Assembly: GCA_020631735.1 (NCBI GenBank)
Contig: CM036160.1
Span: 115,240,680 to 115,304,679 of the forward strand
DNA from: Saccharum officinarum
Taxonomy: Eukaryota > Streptophyta > Magnoliopsida > Poales > Poaceae
Length of the DNA stretch: 64,000 bases
Direction: 5' to 3'
Part shown: one piece after another, positions 36,691-47,468 of the stretch
Layout of the letters: each line of letters starts with the position of its first letter
Numbering within the stretch: position 1 is the stretch's first letter
Translations under genes and position numbers: made by a program
Notes under the pieces: model-generated
Seen by the model: only the letters and a program-made list of their open reading frames with translations
Databases searched by the model: none
What the model was told of the DNA's origin: nothing

Positions 36691-38194
36691 GTTTTTTTTA
36701 TTTGGTCGATTTGCCTTTCCTCTCTCTCCCGGGACTTGGCAAGTTTCCTTTTTATTCGCTCGATTTGTTCACGTCTTTAGATTGCCCACTTCGAATTGTA
36801 CCGTACATGATTTCTGTTGACGTGCACGTTATGGACTATGCCACCACATGGACATAGAAACGGATCCATGTTGTTGTGCACGTTGCCACGTTATGGACTA
36901 TGTGCCATCATGCGGACATAGTAACTGGCCGAGAAAAAAAATACAAGAGGGGTGGAAGAAAAAAATAGGATGAAAGTCTTTTAGAAAGAAATTTTGGATC
37001 TTAACCCAATATATATTGGAATCAGCCTCATTGGTAGAAGCGAGTTGTTCTAACACATATGAGCACGGCTTGTCAGTCTGGGTCACAAACACGACTCAAT
37101 ACGTTTTGGAATCAGACTCTGTATCGCGCTAGACAAGAGCTATTCTAATTTGTATGAACACGTGGTTATATATATAAGTCCGGACGAAAGAAACTCTCGA
37201 CTACCGGTAGTTAGAGGGATGCGAACCAAACAAATGGATGGACGAAAAAAAATAGCCAAAAATTTTGCCTTTTTATTATTACTAGTAAATATGCCCGTGC
37301 GTTGCAACGGGGAAACTATCAAATATTTATGGGGATGACGATAGGAATGGTACATGTTATTTATGTTTTACTTTTTGTGTAAAATTAAGAATGTAATTTA
37401 TTTTATGATGAACATGACATCCATAATATAGGTTAATGTGTCAATAATATTGTTCGCCAAAAAATGTGTCAATAATATGATAATGTATCAAATTAAAATA
37501 CAGACTTGATATTTTTTGTCCTGTTGCAAAGCACATAAATATTTAGACTTGGATACATCGTAACTGTATTTTTTTATTCTATTCATGTATTGCTTTGATT
37601 ATATTGAGTTTCGTGATATTTGAGCACTCGAAAATCAATAGTTGTAATATATGATTAAAATCTACAAGGAGTTAGTTGCCGACATGTTAGAGATTGGTTT
37701 GTCGGTTGATAATTATGATGAGAGACTTCTCTTGATTTTTTACATGCTAGCCCTCATCAGGGATTGCAAAAACACATTTATTTAGACCGGACAAAACAAT
37801 TAAAAATTTAGTTCATAGTTTGATTAGGTAGACCATTCACGAATAATCTAGGTTTTAATAAGAACAAATTTTGTTTGTAATCAAAACTACATCAATAATT
37901 TGGTAGTGCTTGTCCGTGAGAAATGGTCGATGTTTTAGAGACACATAATATTGTATTTATTATTTATTTATATTTTACTATGAAAAAAGGAATAACTCAA
38001 AGTGAGAAAACAGATGGAAAACAAGAAGGTGCAACCAAATAAACCAAAACAAAAAAAACCACGGAGGAAAAGAACGGAAAGGAAAATCGAACATAAATGG
38101 AAACGGACAAAAGAAGGAAAAAATAAAAATAAAAATCAAAACCAGAAAAGTCAAACCGAAGCCAAGTAGGGATGGTTTAATAAGGACCTACATT

Positions 38195-38708
38195 TGTGGC
38201 AGAACCTACAAAATAATATGGCCCACATGTACTTGTTATTGTCTTAAAAGACCTCTAACCACCATACATGTATACCACGGTACTTAAAAAGTCTGTCGGA
38301 TGTCCTCGGGAAACCCGAATCATCCACATTTTACAACTCACACAGGATCAACAAAGGAGTAACTACAACATTACAACATTTGTTACAAAACTTTAATTGT
38401 GTAAACCAATTCTCATATATAAAATTCATAAAGAACCTAATGTATCAACATGCCATCATTTCATGAAATTAACTAAAATACCAGATTTGCAGAATGTGAA
38501 CATGACAAAGAAACATATGAAACATTTCATATGGCAACATTACATATGCAACATAGACATGGTATATGCAACACAACAATGCTATAAATGCAACATATGA
38601 TATCTATTATTGCAATATGAATACATTTGTGGCATAATACTTGATACTTATGCTTGATGATGCATCATTATCACATTTTAATTATTTCTTAACATCTGGG
38701 ATGTGACA
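38195..38708 (-). repeat. 3' LTR of the non-autonomous element
   Basis: 514 bases, direct repeat of 40,380-40,893. A 67-codon frame shared by both LTRs is simply part of the duplicate and is not a gene. Confidence 0.9.
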
Positions 38709-38949
38709 ATCTATCCCCCTTAAAGAAATCTCGTCCTGAGATTTAGAGAACGATATAACCCGTGGGGTAAGTAATGGAAAAGGAAATGTGTCGAGCACAT
38801 TAACCTCGAGAAAGTTCATAATACAATAAGGATGGATTCAAGAATTACAACCGATTTTGTAATTATGGTTATAATTAACAAGGTATTTAGAGAAATCCAA
38901 GAGATATGGATTACTCCCAAAAAGAAATTCCAAGAGAATCGGAAGCACG

Positions 38950-39700
38950 TCAATTGCGGACTATAATGAATCATGGTCATAGACCTTGCTATAGCAAATA
39001 CCCCGTATTCCCGTACAGTGATCAGACATAGAGATTTCCAGGATACTTGCTATACCATTGTTACAGATCATGGTACCACTATAGGGCACAATTGTTGCAA
39101 CTTTTAAGAAAGTAGGATATTCTATTGGAAAGAAAATACTCACAGAAGAGTTCAAGATTACAACCGTGATTTAATAACGGTCCAATATCAAGGATTAAGA
39201 TAATTTAAAAGAAATATGGGCATGAATTCCCGATACATATTACAACTAGTGAGGGCATATTAGTCATGGGACTATAATGGATCATGACCACAGACCTCGA
39301 TACCTGCGCGCACCCAGCAGAAACCTGTGTGACCCGGGCACACAAGAGACTCTAGGTTCCGACGCGGCACCGTGGTCACGGAACGTGGCACCATTATAGG
39401 GCACAACAGCGATAACCCTCGTCTCCCAATATTGAGAATATAACCGAGATCAGAAGTCAGTCACAATCACAAGGCATCTAGGGACTCAAAAAGACAACTT
39501 TGAATCCCTAAGGAGCGTCCAGAGAATGAAAGCACCCCAATTGTGGACTATAAGGGATCATGATCATAGACTTCGATAACAGCGAACGCCCAACAGTATT
39601 TTCTTATGGTCGCGAGCCACAAGAGACCCCAGGTTTCGACGCTGTTACCTAAGTCCTGGGTCATGGTACCTTATGAGGACACAATCATAGTGACATTCAA
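38950..39700. repeat. Three degenerate ~290-bp modules in the element's internal region
   Basis: A segment like GGACTATAATGGATCATG followed by ATAGAC recurs at about 38,958, 39,270 and 39,541. Each is followed 100-120 bases later by a TATAGGGCACAA-like segment. They replace the usual gag-pol space. Confidence 0.55.
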
Positions 39701-40366
39701 TCAATACACACATCATCAAATGATATCAAGGAGGTTGTATGTGTCGAGTTAGATGAAATCAAGGTAGGTCACATGCATAGGAATAGAATCAAGGACTAGT
39801 CCCAGGTTTTGCATCGAGTCGACATGGTAAATAAAGTGCATCCAGAAGTCCCCCAAGGATTAGGAACTTGTGGAGCAGGGATCATCAAAGGGCTAACAAA
39901 ACCTGGTACAGGACGAGATTCATCCATAGAACAGCTATAACGAATAATAACTGCTTTCCAATATAAGGAGGGAATTTTAAGTATCATTATATTATCATGT
40001 TATGCATGATATGTGATATGCTCGTCCTATACGTCTTCTCCACGTCAGGAGTGCTTCATCTTCATCATGTTAGTAGATTATAGGACTTTATTTATACACT
40101 ATCTTCACTGGCCAAGACGGACTATTGAGAGGTACTTCAGTAGAACTTTATCAGTGAAGTTGACTCTTCTCTTGACCTTCCAAAGACGAGTTGACGAACT
40201 TCTGGAAGCCTTTTTACTTGAGTCATCAGAAATTCTTCATGAAATCTTTCAGCAAGCAAGAAGATAGACAGAAGTCCATTTTTAACTTGTTATCTTCAAA
40301 AACTTTTATATTGTAAATTCATTTTGAAGTTTTCAATTGTAATGTTGTAGCTGATCTATTGTATGA

Positions 40367-40378
40367 GCTCTGATACCA
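40367..40378 (-). other. Primer-binding site (initiator tRNA-Met)
   Basis: Reverse complement is TGGTATCAGAGC, one base from the 5' LTR end. Confidence 0.85.
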
Positions 40379-40379
40379 C

Positions 40380-40893
40380 TGTGGCAGAACCTCCTAAATA
40401 ATATGGCCCACATGTACTTGTTATTGTCTTAAAAGATCTCTAACCACCATACATGTGTACCACAGTACTTAAGAAGTCTGTCGGGTGTCCTCGGGAAACC
40501 CGAATCATCCACATTTTACAACTCGCACAGGATCAACAAAGGAGTAACTACAACATTACAGCATTTGTTACAAAACTTTAATTGTGTAAACCAATTCTCA
40601 TATATAAAATTCATAAAGAACCTAATGTATCAACATGCCATCATTTCATGAAATTAACTAAAATACCAGATTTGCAGAATGTGAACATGACAAAGAAACA
40701 TATGAAACATTTCATATGGCAACATTACATATGCAACATAGACATGGTATATGCAACACAACAATGCTATAAATGCAACATATGATATATATTATTGCAA
40801 TATGAATGCATTTATAGCATAATACTCGATACTTATGCTTGATGATGCATCATTATCACATTTTAATTATTTCTTAACATCTGGGATGTGACA
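40380..40893 (-). repeat. 5' LTR of the non-autonomous element
   Basis: 514 bases, adjacent to the primer site. Confidence 0.9.
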
Positions 40894-40898
40894 ATTAT

Positions 40899-41121
40899 TT
40901 TTCTATTTCAATATTTATTTAATATGAGATATTTGGGAAAATAAAAAAGCAGAAAAAGGTCATGCCTGAGGAACACTCGGACTCAATCCGCAGTTGGGCA
41001 CGGTGGTTTCATTTATCATTTTTCTATTTCTATATTTATTTAATAGGAGATATTTGGAAAATAGAAAAAACAGTAAAAGGTCATGCCTGAGGAACACACG
41101 GACTCAATCCGCAGTTGGGCA
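40899..41121. repeat. Tandem duplication of about 103 bp
   Basis: 40,899-41,001 and 41,019-41,121 share TTTTTCTATTTC...GGTCATGCCTGAGGAACAC...CGCAGTTGGGCAC with few differences. It lies at the right junction of the inserted LTR element. Confidence 0.75.
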
Positions 41122-41755
41122 CCGACCCTAGACGGAGTCAATAAACGGACAGGAAAAAAACAGCGAACGGACAGACACAACGAAACCAAACGACGCCTTA
41201 CTTAGGCTGAAAGGCCACTGCCTAATTAGGTTGGACGTATATATATTATAGGTATATAGATAGATTTGTCCTCTACAACATAGCCCAATAATCTTCGAAT
41301 TGGACTCTATATCGGTTTATACGGGAGCTATTATAACTCGTATGAGCACATGTTATATTATATATAAGTCTGGATGGAATAAACTCTTCATTGTCCGATA
41401 ATATTAGAGAGAGATGGACCAGGACTCCATATTGGTTTATACGCGAGCTGTTCTAACTCGTATGAGCATAGGTTATATATATTCTAACTTCTACTATTTT
41501 TCCTATAAAGATTAGGAAACAATAAATATAGCACGATTTATGAGTCCGGGTCAATACACGATCCAATATATTTTATAATTGAACTCCGTATCGCGCTAGA
41601 CAAGGGTTATTCTAACTCGTATGAGCACGGGTTATATATATAAGTCCGGACGTAAGAAACTCTCCATTATTAAGTAGTTAGAGGGAGATAGATCAAAACA
41701 AATGGATGGACGAAAAAAAGAACCTGAAATTTTGCTTTTTTATTATTATATTAGG

Positions 41756-42689
41756 TATAGATAGGTATAGAAATAGATATAGATAAGATATTTGGTTTTG
41801 GAGTATGACCAAGAAAATCATAGTGGAGAAGGTAGAATGTTCATATATGTGTCGGCACGACCACAGCCCACAGATCGTTCGCGTTTGTTTCTTGGTTGGG
41901 CTTCTGGCCTGGAAACCGGTAACTCAGATGGGCTGTGAAGTGTGGTGACTGGGAGATGGGCTTTCTGGCTCCAAGTCAGAAGAGGCATCCGAATTGAGAT
42001 GGTAACCATCGGATGGCTCGGCCCAGCGTCTCCGTATGCGAACCCATCCTGGTCATTTCACTCTGCTAAAAAAAAATCCTGGTCATTTCATTATGCTCAT
42101 TTCGTTCTGTTTGTGTTTAATCCTTTTGGCGATTTCCATCCGGAGCGGAGCGCACATCAGCTCGTGTCGTGTTCCATCCGGTCCAGCGGCGGCACGGGCG
42201 TCAGCCTCGGCATCCGTATCATATTGCCTGCACGGCTGCACGGCTCACCAATCTGTGTCCCTTGTTCTTGTCCCTATAGCTAGATGCTGTGCTCAATCCA
42301 TGACATGATCCAGCACCCATTTGTCGCGTCCCCTTGTTCGTCTCTGCATGCTCCTCTGTCAGGTCTTGACGCTTCGGTTCCGGTACGGGCAGCACTAGCG
42401 CCCGAGCGTCCGGTGCTCCGTCCGTCCGCTCGGATTTGCGTGCCGTTTACGCCAACTTCATTTTCCGCGCTCGCATCTGAACCACTTCAGATCCATTGCC
42501 CACGCTACTCGGGTGAGGCACGATGCCTGTCTCTTCCAGGTAACTCGGAAGACTTGCCCCCGCCTCTTACACAACAGCACCGCACAACCTGTGCCTCCTC
42601 CCCACACCGCCAGTGGTGGCATGCGCCTCCTCCACGTGTCGGTAGTCACGACTTGGTCTTGCCCGCCCTCATAGACACCAACGCTGGCG
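41756..42689. other. GC-rich flank of the GCAACAT repeat
   Basis: Sequence is increasingly GC-rich after 42,000. Frames on the plus strand up to 180 codons are Pro/Ser/Ala-rich without any domain pattern and run straight into the GCAACAT array. I treat it as part of a grass repeat, not a gene. Confidence 0.4.
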
Positions 42690-43090
42690 GTCTGCACTTA
42701 CAACACGAAACACTCGAATGCAACATACATTTGAGACAGATGAAACATTTGAGACATACATTTGCAACATGTGTGTTAAATATATGCAACATCCAGATAA
42801 ATTGCAACATGAAAAACATTTAGTGCAACATAAGACTGAAACATTTGGAACATACTGCGCAACCTATGTGTGAAAAACATATGCAACATCTAGTCAAAAT
42901 ACGATTGGAACATACGTCTGGAAACATATGAAACATTTTGAACAAACACTTGCAACATGCTTCTGAAACACTTGCAACATATGCAACATCCCCCTGATCT
43001 ACTGTTGCAACATCCATAAGAAACAACTGCAACATACCTTTGAAACGACTGAAACACCTAAAACATATATTTGCAACATAGGGTGATAGG
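42690..43090. repeat. Degenerate GCAACAT/GAAACAT array
   Basis: More than a dozen copies of the core GCAACAT or GAAACAT recur every 15-30 bases with varying spacers, such as TTTGCAACATGTG and TGAAACATTTG. The array is imperfect, so it is an old or functionally variable repeat. The same kind of array is common in grass genomes; its element class is not settled from this window. Confidence 0.7.
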
Positions 43091-43329
43091 GGAGGGAAAG
43101 CCGGGGCTGGTTGATTCCAGCCGTTGGGGTCGGAGCCGGCGGCGAGCGGCGGCACACGAGCATCGCCACCTCCAGCACCATCAGTACCGGACTTGGCTCG
43201 GCAGCGACGGTGGGGGATGGGGGGCCAGGAGCGCTATGGCCGCCGGGGTGAGGGGGAGCTCGGTCGCCGGGGTGAAAGAGGGCGCCGTCAGGGGTGGGGG
43301 GAGAGCCGTCCACTTCCCTGCAACACCGC

Positions 43330-44161
43330 CAGGGGCGGATATGGGCCTTGGGCCACTAGGGCCGTGGCCCTAGGCGTGGCCCAGAAACTCCATATACCCC
43401 TCTGAAATTTTTATGGTGTTAACGGCCCAACAGCAAAGGGAAAAGGCCCATACCTCCGTTGCTTGCCTCGTCTCGGCCGTCGGCCTGCTCTGCGTCGTCA
43501 CGGTCGTTTGCGACTCGCCCACTTCCCAATCAGGCAATCACCATCGCGAAATCAACAAACCCTAGCGACCTCTGCGACAGCACGCAGCACCTCCACCCTC
43601 CCCAATCAACGATTCCCCACCGGCCACCAAGTACATCCTTGCTGGGCGCCAAATTGGAGTAGAAATGTCATCCACTTGCATTCTTGGGAGGCACGATCGC
43701 TAGCCAGCGACCCAGCGTCGCGGCGTGAGGCATGGGCGGCTGGCGGCTGCAGCGGGGCTCGCTGGCTCGGAGCTACGACGGGCACACTGCAGCGGTGCGT
43801 GGCCGACAACCTGGCACACCTCGCAGGACAGTTGTTAGAGGCAGGCTAATTTTATTGTGTGCATTCGATAAGGCAACTAGAGTAGAGGAGGTAAATTCCC
43901 AATTTCCCATTCCTATATTTTTTGAACAATAAACTGGTACTGTTAGTATTCAATGTTTTTGGGCATTTCACCCATTACACAAGATCTGCAATGGGATTTT
44001 CTTAATTATATGTTGTGGATTCGAACATATGAATGAAATATCATATAAAATCATGCATTTATGCATTAGTTTTATAACAATATCGGTATTTGATCTAATA
44101 TAGACATCTTACATACTTAGTGGGTGGTCCTAGGCGTGAAATTTGACCAGCTCCGCCACTG
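43330..44161. mobile_element. hAT-type DNA transposon, non-autonomous, TSD AACACCGC
   Basis: Starts CAGGGGCGGAT and ends CTCCGCCACTG, the inverted ends of grass hAT elements. A perfect 8-base duplication, AACACCGC, flanks it (43,322-43,329 and 44,162-44,169). At 832 bases it is too short for a transposase. The left half is GC-rich and the right half AT-rich, which would suit an internally deleted copy. Confidence 0.88.
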
Positions 44162-44190
44162 AACACCGCTGCACCACCTCCATGGATCTC

Positions 44191-46300
44191 TGTAAGGTCC
44201 GAATGGCTAGAGGGGGGTGAATAGCCTATTCAAAAATCTACAAGCTACACTAAACAACCACGTTAGTATAAAAGATGGCTAAGCTAATTCTAGCACTAGC
44301 TCAACTACACTATGCAAGCCACCTATACAACTTAGTGAAGCAAGGCTATGATCTTTAATACACACCAACAAAGCTAGGTCACTAAGCTACTTACTCCTAT
44401 GTGATAAAAGTTACTCTAAACAAGCTACACTAGAAGTAGTACGAGAAAGTAAAGAGCAAGTGACTTGATTCTTATACCAACGATGTAGAGAAGTAAAGCA
44501 CTCGAAGAATCAATCACAATGATCAGTCATAAGAGAAATCCTCGGTAAAGAGAAGACACAAGATTTTTTTACCGAGGTTCACTTGCTTCCCGTCAAGCTA
44601 CTCCTCGTTGTGGCGATGCACCCACTTATCGGTTCGCGAGCTAATCGACTATCAAGAGTCGAGCCCTCGGCGGACGCCGCACAACGACACACAAGATGGG
44701 GATCCTCCAAGCCACGAGCTCCACTAGAGTATCCAATTTGCGAACTCCCGCGGGGAAGGATCAAGAACCCCTTACAACACTTGGTGAAGGCTCCAACAAT
44801 CTCCAATTGTGAGCTCAATCACCTCCGCTGCTCCAAGCCGTCTACCGTGTCGGGAAACACGGAAGAGTAACAAGAAATCCGCAGCAACTCGAAGATCAAG
44901 TGCCTCTAGAATGCAACTCTCAAGCAATGCACTTGAATCTCACTCAATCTCACTCAAGATGTGCAACTATGCAAAGAGATGAGTGGAGGGGTTGTTCTCT
45001 AGCTCAAAGTATGTCTCTAGTTCTCAAAATGTGCAAGCGTTACCCTCAAACCCCGACCAACGTCTATTTATAACGAAGGGGTACGTAGCTAGCCGTTACA
45101 GACGACGCAGCGAAAAATACACTGACCGGACGCTCCGGTCAGGGTGACCGGACACGTCCGGTCACTACACGACAGCAAGAAACAGTGCGTGTCAGAACTA
45201 GCCGTTGCCGTGACCGGACGCGCTGAACCGATTGACCGGACGCGACAGTGCCCGCGTCCGGTCGCATTCCAGTATGCTCCCGTTGAGACCGGACGCGTCC
45301 GATCGCACGTGACCGGACACGCCGCGCGTCCGATCGTTACTCCGCTTCGCTCTACCCTTCTGGACGCCTGACCGGACGCTCCGGTTACGTGAGGGACCGG
45401 ACGCGCCGGTCGCGCGCTCTGATTCGCTCAGGAGAACTGACCGGACGCGCCGTTGAACTTACCGGACGCCACAGTGCCAGCGTCCGATTAGAGTCCAGTA
45501 AGCTTCCTGGATGACCGGACGCGTCCGGTCATCAGTGACCGGACGCGCTGCGCGTCCGATCATCAAACTGAAAACCGCACAGACGCTGAACACTGACCGG
45601 ACGCGTCCGGTCATACAGAGACCGCGTCCGGTCCAGCGTCCGGTCATCTCTGTGACCTCCGTTCGCCTCCGTTTCTTTTCTGACTTCCGGCGCAATAGAA
45701 AATAGGCATTTCACTTCTCCAAAAAGCGCCGAATCCCGTCTCGCAAGCTCAGCGGGAGGGAGAGAGGAACCCAAACCCCTCTCTACCGCTTAAACTCCAC
45801 CGCCTTCACAAACTGTGCTAACACCACCAAGTGTACACCACCATGTGCATGTGTGTTAGCATTTCATAAATCATTTCTCAAGGCGTTATGTTAGCTTTTT
45901 ACTAGATCCTAATGCATATGCTCAAGACATTGATCTAGTGGCACTTGATTTACGAGCTAACCATGATTGCTCCTCTTGATAGTCGGCTATGTATCCTAAA
46001 CCCGGTCAATCACTTCTCTACTCATCTTAGACCGGCAAAAGGAAAACCCTATGGTTATAACTTTGCCTTGCGCTCTTAGATCATTCTCTTTCACTTGATC
46101 ATAATGTCCTTCATTTTATGTGCATCTCCACCATGATCATCATTTTATGTCCATGCACCATCTCTTTGTGATCTTGTGGCCATCACTCTTTGCCACATAC
46201 ACTTTCATCACATGTGTTGCTTATGCCTAACTCAAAACACTTAACACATGGCATTAGCAACTTGGTGTCATTAATTACCAAAACCAAACTTGGGCTTTCA
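44191..46300 (+). repeat. Solo LTR, 2.1 kb, TSD ATCTC
   Basis: Starts TGTAAGGTCCGAATGGCTAG and ends CTTGGGCTTTCA, with ATCTC on both sides (44,186-44,190 and 46,301-46,305). The AGAGGGGGGTGAATAGCC start is a familiar grass LTR sequence. There is no internal region. Orientation is taken from the TGTAAGG end, which I believe is the 5' end. Confidence 0.8.
45120..45660. repeat. Cluster of GACCGGACGCGTCCGGTC-like palindromes
   Basis: About a dozen copies of ACCGGAC occur, several as full or near palindromes (for example about 45,514-45,531 and 45,595-45,612). They lie within the solo LTR and are strongly CpG-rich. Confidence 0.8.
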
Positions 46301-46305
46301 ATCTC

Positions 46306-46747
46306 GCAGTGGACGAGCTCATTGCTAGGGAGGACGCTCCCTCCATGAAGGAGTTCACGAACGAGGAAGAGTGAGAGACCATCGGAGGATCCATGCTGCG
46401 CAATGGGAGCACAAGAGAGAGAGGGGAGGACAGAGGTCAACAAGTGTATGTTTTGGTGAATACTAATGGGAACTAGAAAGAGGCTGGTGCGTGGTGAAAA
46501 GCGTGGATAAGAATGAGTGGATAGGGGGGAGAGAGACAGATGTTGAGAGAGTGTCAGGCATGCGTTCGATATTCGTACAATAGCATTACCGTTACAGCAT
46601 TTGTACTAGTAGCGTCAATGAAGCCTTGTTTTAAAGGCCCGTTTTGGTGCCGCTTTCGTGTGGCACCTGACTCTTGTGTTTGCTCGAAAAAAGAACTTAC
46701 TCTTGTGCATTCCCCTAAAAAAATTGGTTCGCATGAAGCACTTTAAA
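46306..46747. other. Remainder of the repeat that carries the GCAACAT array
   Basis: Sequence before the hAT element, between hAT and the solo LTR (44,170-44,185), and after 46,306 appears to be one original stretch. I see no coding pattern. Confidence 0.4.
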
Positions 46748-47133
46748 CTACTACTCTCTCCATTCCAATTTATAGATTGTTTTGTATATTCTATGTGACT
46801 ACATATATAACTTTTATTACACAACTAGAGATATCATATATCTAGATGCATATCAAAAGCTATTTATATGCTAGAAAAGCCAAAACGAAGTTATACCATA
46901 TAGACAAAAGAAGTCTCGGACTACGGCCAAAAAGAACAATTCCTTATCCTAGCTTTTAGAAAGTCAACTATTTTTAAATTCGACCATATATATATACCCA
47001 AAAAAAAGTGATAGCATTAATAATTTTGAATAAGTCATAAATATTAAAAGTATTTTCTATAATTTAGTCGGACTTAAAAAAAATTAATCTAATTCAAACC
47101 CCCAAAATTGTATCCTTTTGGGATGGAGGTAGT
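46748..47133. mobile_element. Stowaway-like MITE
   Basis: Left end CTACTCTCTCCATTCCAATTT; right end TTTTGGGATGGAGGTAGTAG. The ends are inverted TACTxCCTCCATxCC-type sequences, with TA at the borders. Confidence 0.6.
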
Positions 47134-47194
47134 AGAAAAATAGAAAGAGTAGAGGTGCAAGACAGGTTGTCCGTGAACCCATAAAATAGACTTT

Positions 47195-47468
47195 GGGCCT
47201 GTTTGGTTTCTCCCTGCTAAACTTTAGTAGCTAAACCATAGACTAAACTTTAGTTATTGGGTGTTTGGTTTGGGTGACTAAAAGAGGTATTTTAGTCCCT
47301 TTTAGTCCATGTGTTTGGATAAATGGGACTAAAATGTGAGGTTTAGCTTCATTTAGTCCAGTTTAGCTCTCTCTTGGCAGCTAAACTTTAGCTCCCATCT
47401 AGTCCATGTGTTTGGTAAAAAGTGGACTAAATGGATTAAGTTTAGCTGCCCAAACCAAACACCCCCTT
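47195..47468. mobile_element. MITE with GGGCCTGTTTGGTT ends
   Basis: GGGCCTGTTTGGTTTC at the left pairs with AACCAAACACCCCC at the right. Within it TTTAGTCCA/CTAAACTTTAG segments recur in both directions, so the element can fold on itself. The ends are of the Tourist (PIF/Harbinger) kind; the TSD is unclear. Confidence 0.7.

Larger units (their letters stand above)
35196..37290. mobile_element. Unclassified dispersed repeat, copy A
   Basis: It starts ACTAGCAAAAATGACCGTGCGTTGCAACGGG and ends TTTTTATTATTACTAGTA. Both its start and end match copy B (from 37,283 and to about 41,755). The CCGTGCGTTGCAACGGG segment is very common in grass genomes. The short TACTAGTAA-like inverted ends suggest a DNA transposon, but I cannot name the family. 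It abuts copy B. Its middle holds an (AT)n tract (35,841-35,877) and GC-rich sequence. Confidence 0.5.
38195..40893 (-). mobile_element. Non-autonomous LTR retrotransposon, 2.7 kb, reverse
   Basis: Two direct 514-base LTRs enclose 1,671 bases with no credible coding frame. On the minus strand the order is 5' LTR (40,893-40,380), primer site TGGTATCAGAGC (40,378-40,367), internal region, purine tract AAGGGGGATAG (about 38,725-38,709), 3' LTR. LTRs start TGTCACATCCCAGATG and end TTCTGCCACA. About 14 differences in 514 positions (roughly 97% identity) point to a fairly young insertion. No 5-base target duplication is clear (ACATT left, ATTAT right). Confidence 0.85.
37283..41755. mobile_element. 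Unclassified dispersed repeat, copy B, split by an LTR element
   Basis: It starts ACTAGTAAATATGCCCGTGCG and ends near TTTTTATTATTATATTAGG. The parts are 37,283-38,194 and 40,894-41,755. The start region (AATTTATTTTATGATGA, CATAATATA) and the end region (AGTCCGGACG, ACAAATGGATGGACGAAAAA) match copy A. Near its right end a segment around CTCGTATGAGCA repeats about three times (about 41,285-41,650). Confidence 0.5.

Noticed and set aside
38397..38600. Identical 67-codon frames at 38,397-38,600 and 40,582-40,785
   Set aside because: They lie in the two LTRs of one young element, so identity reflects LTR duplication, not selection.
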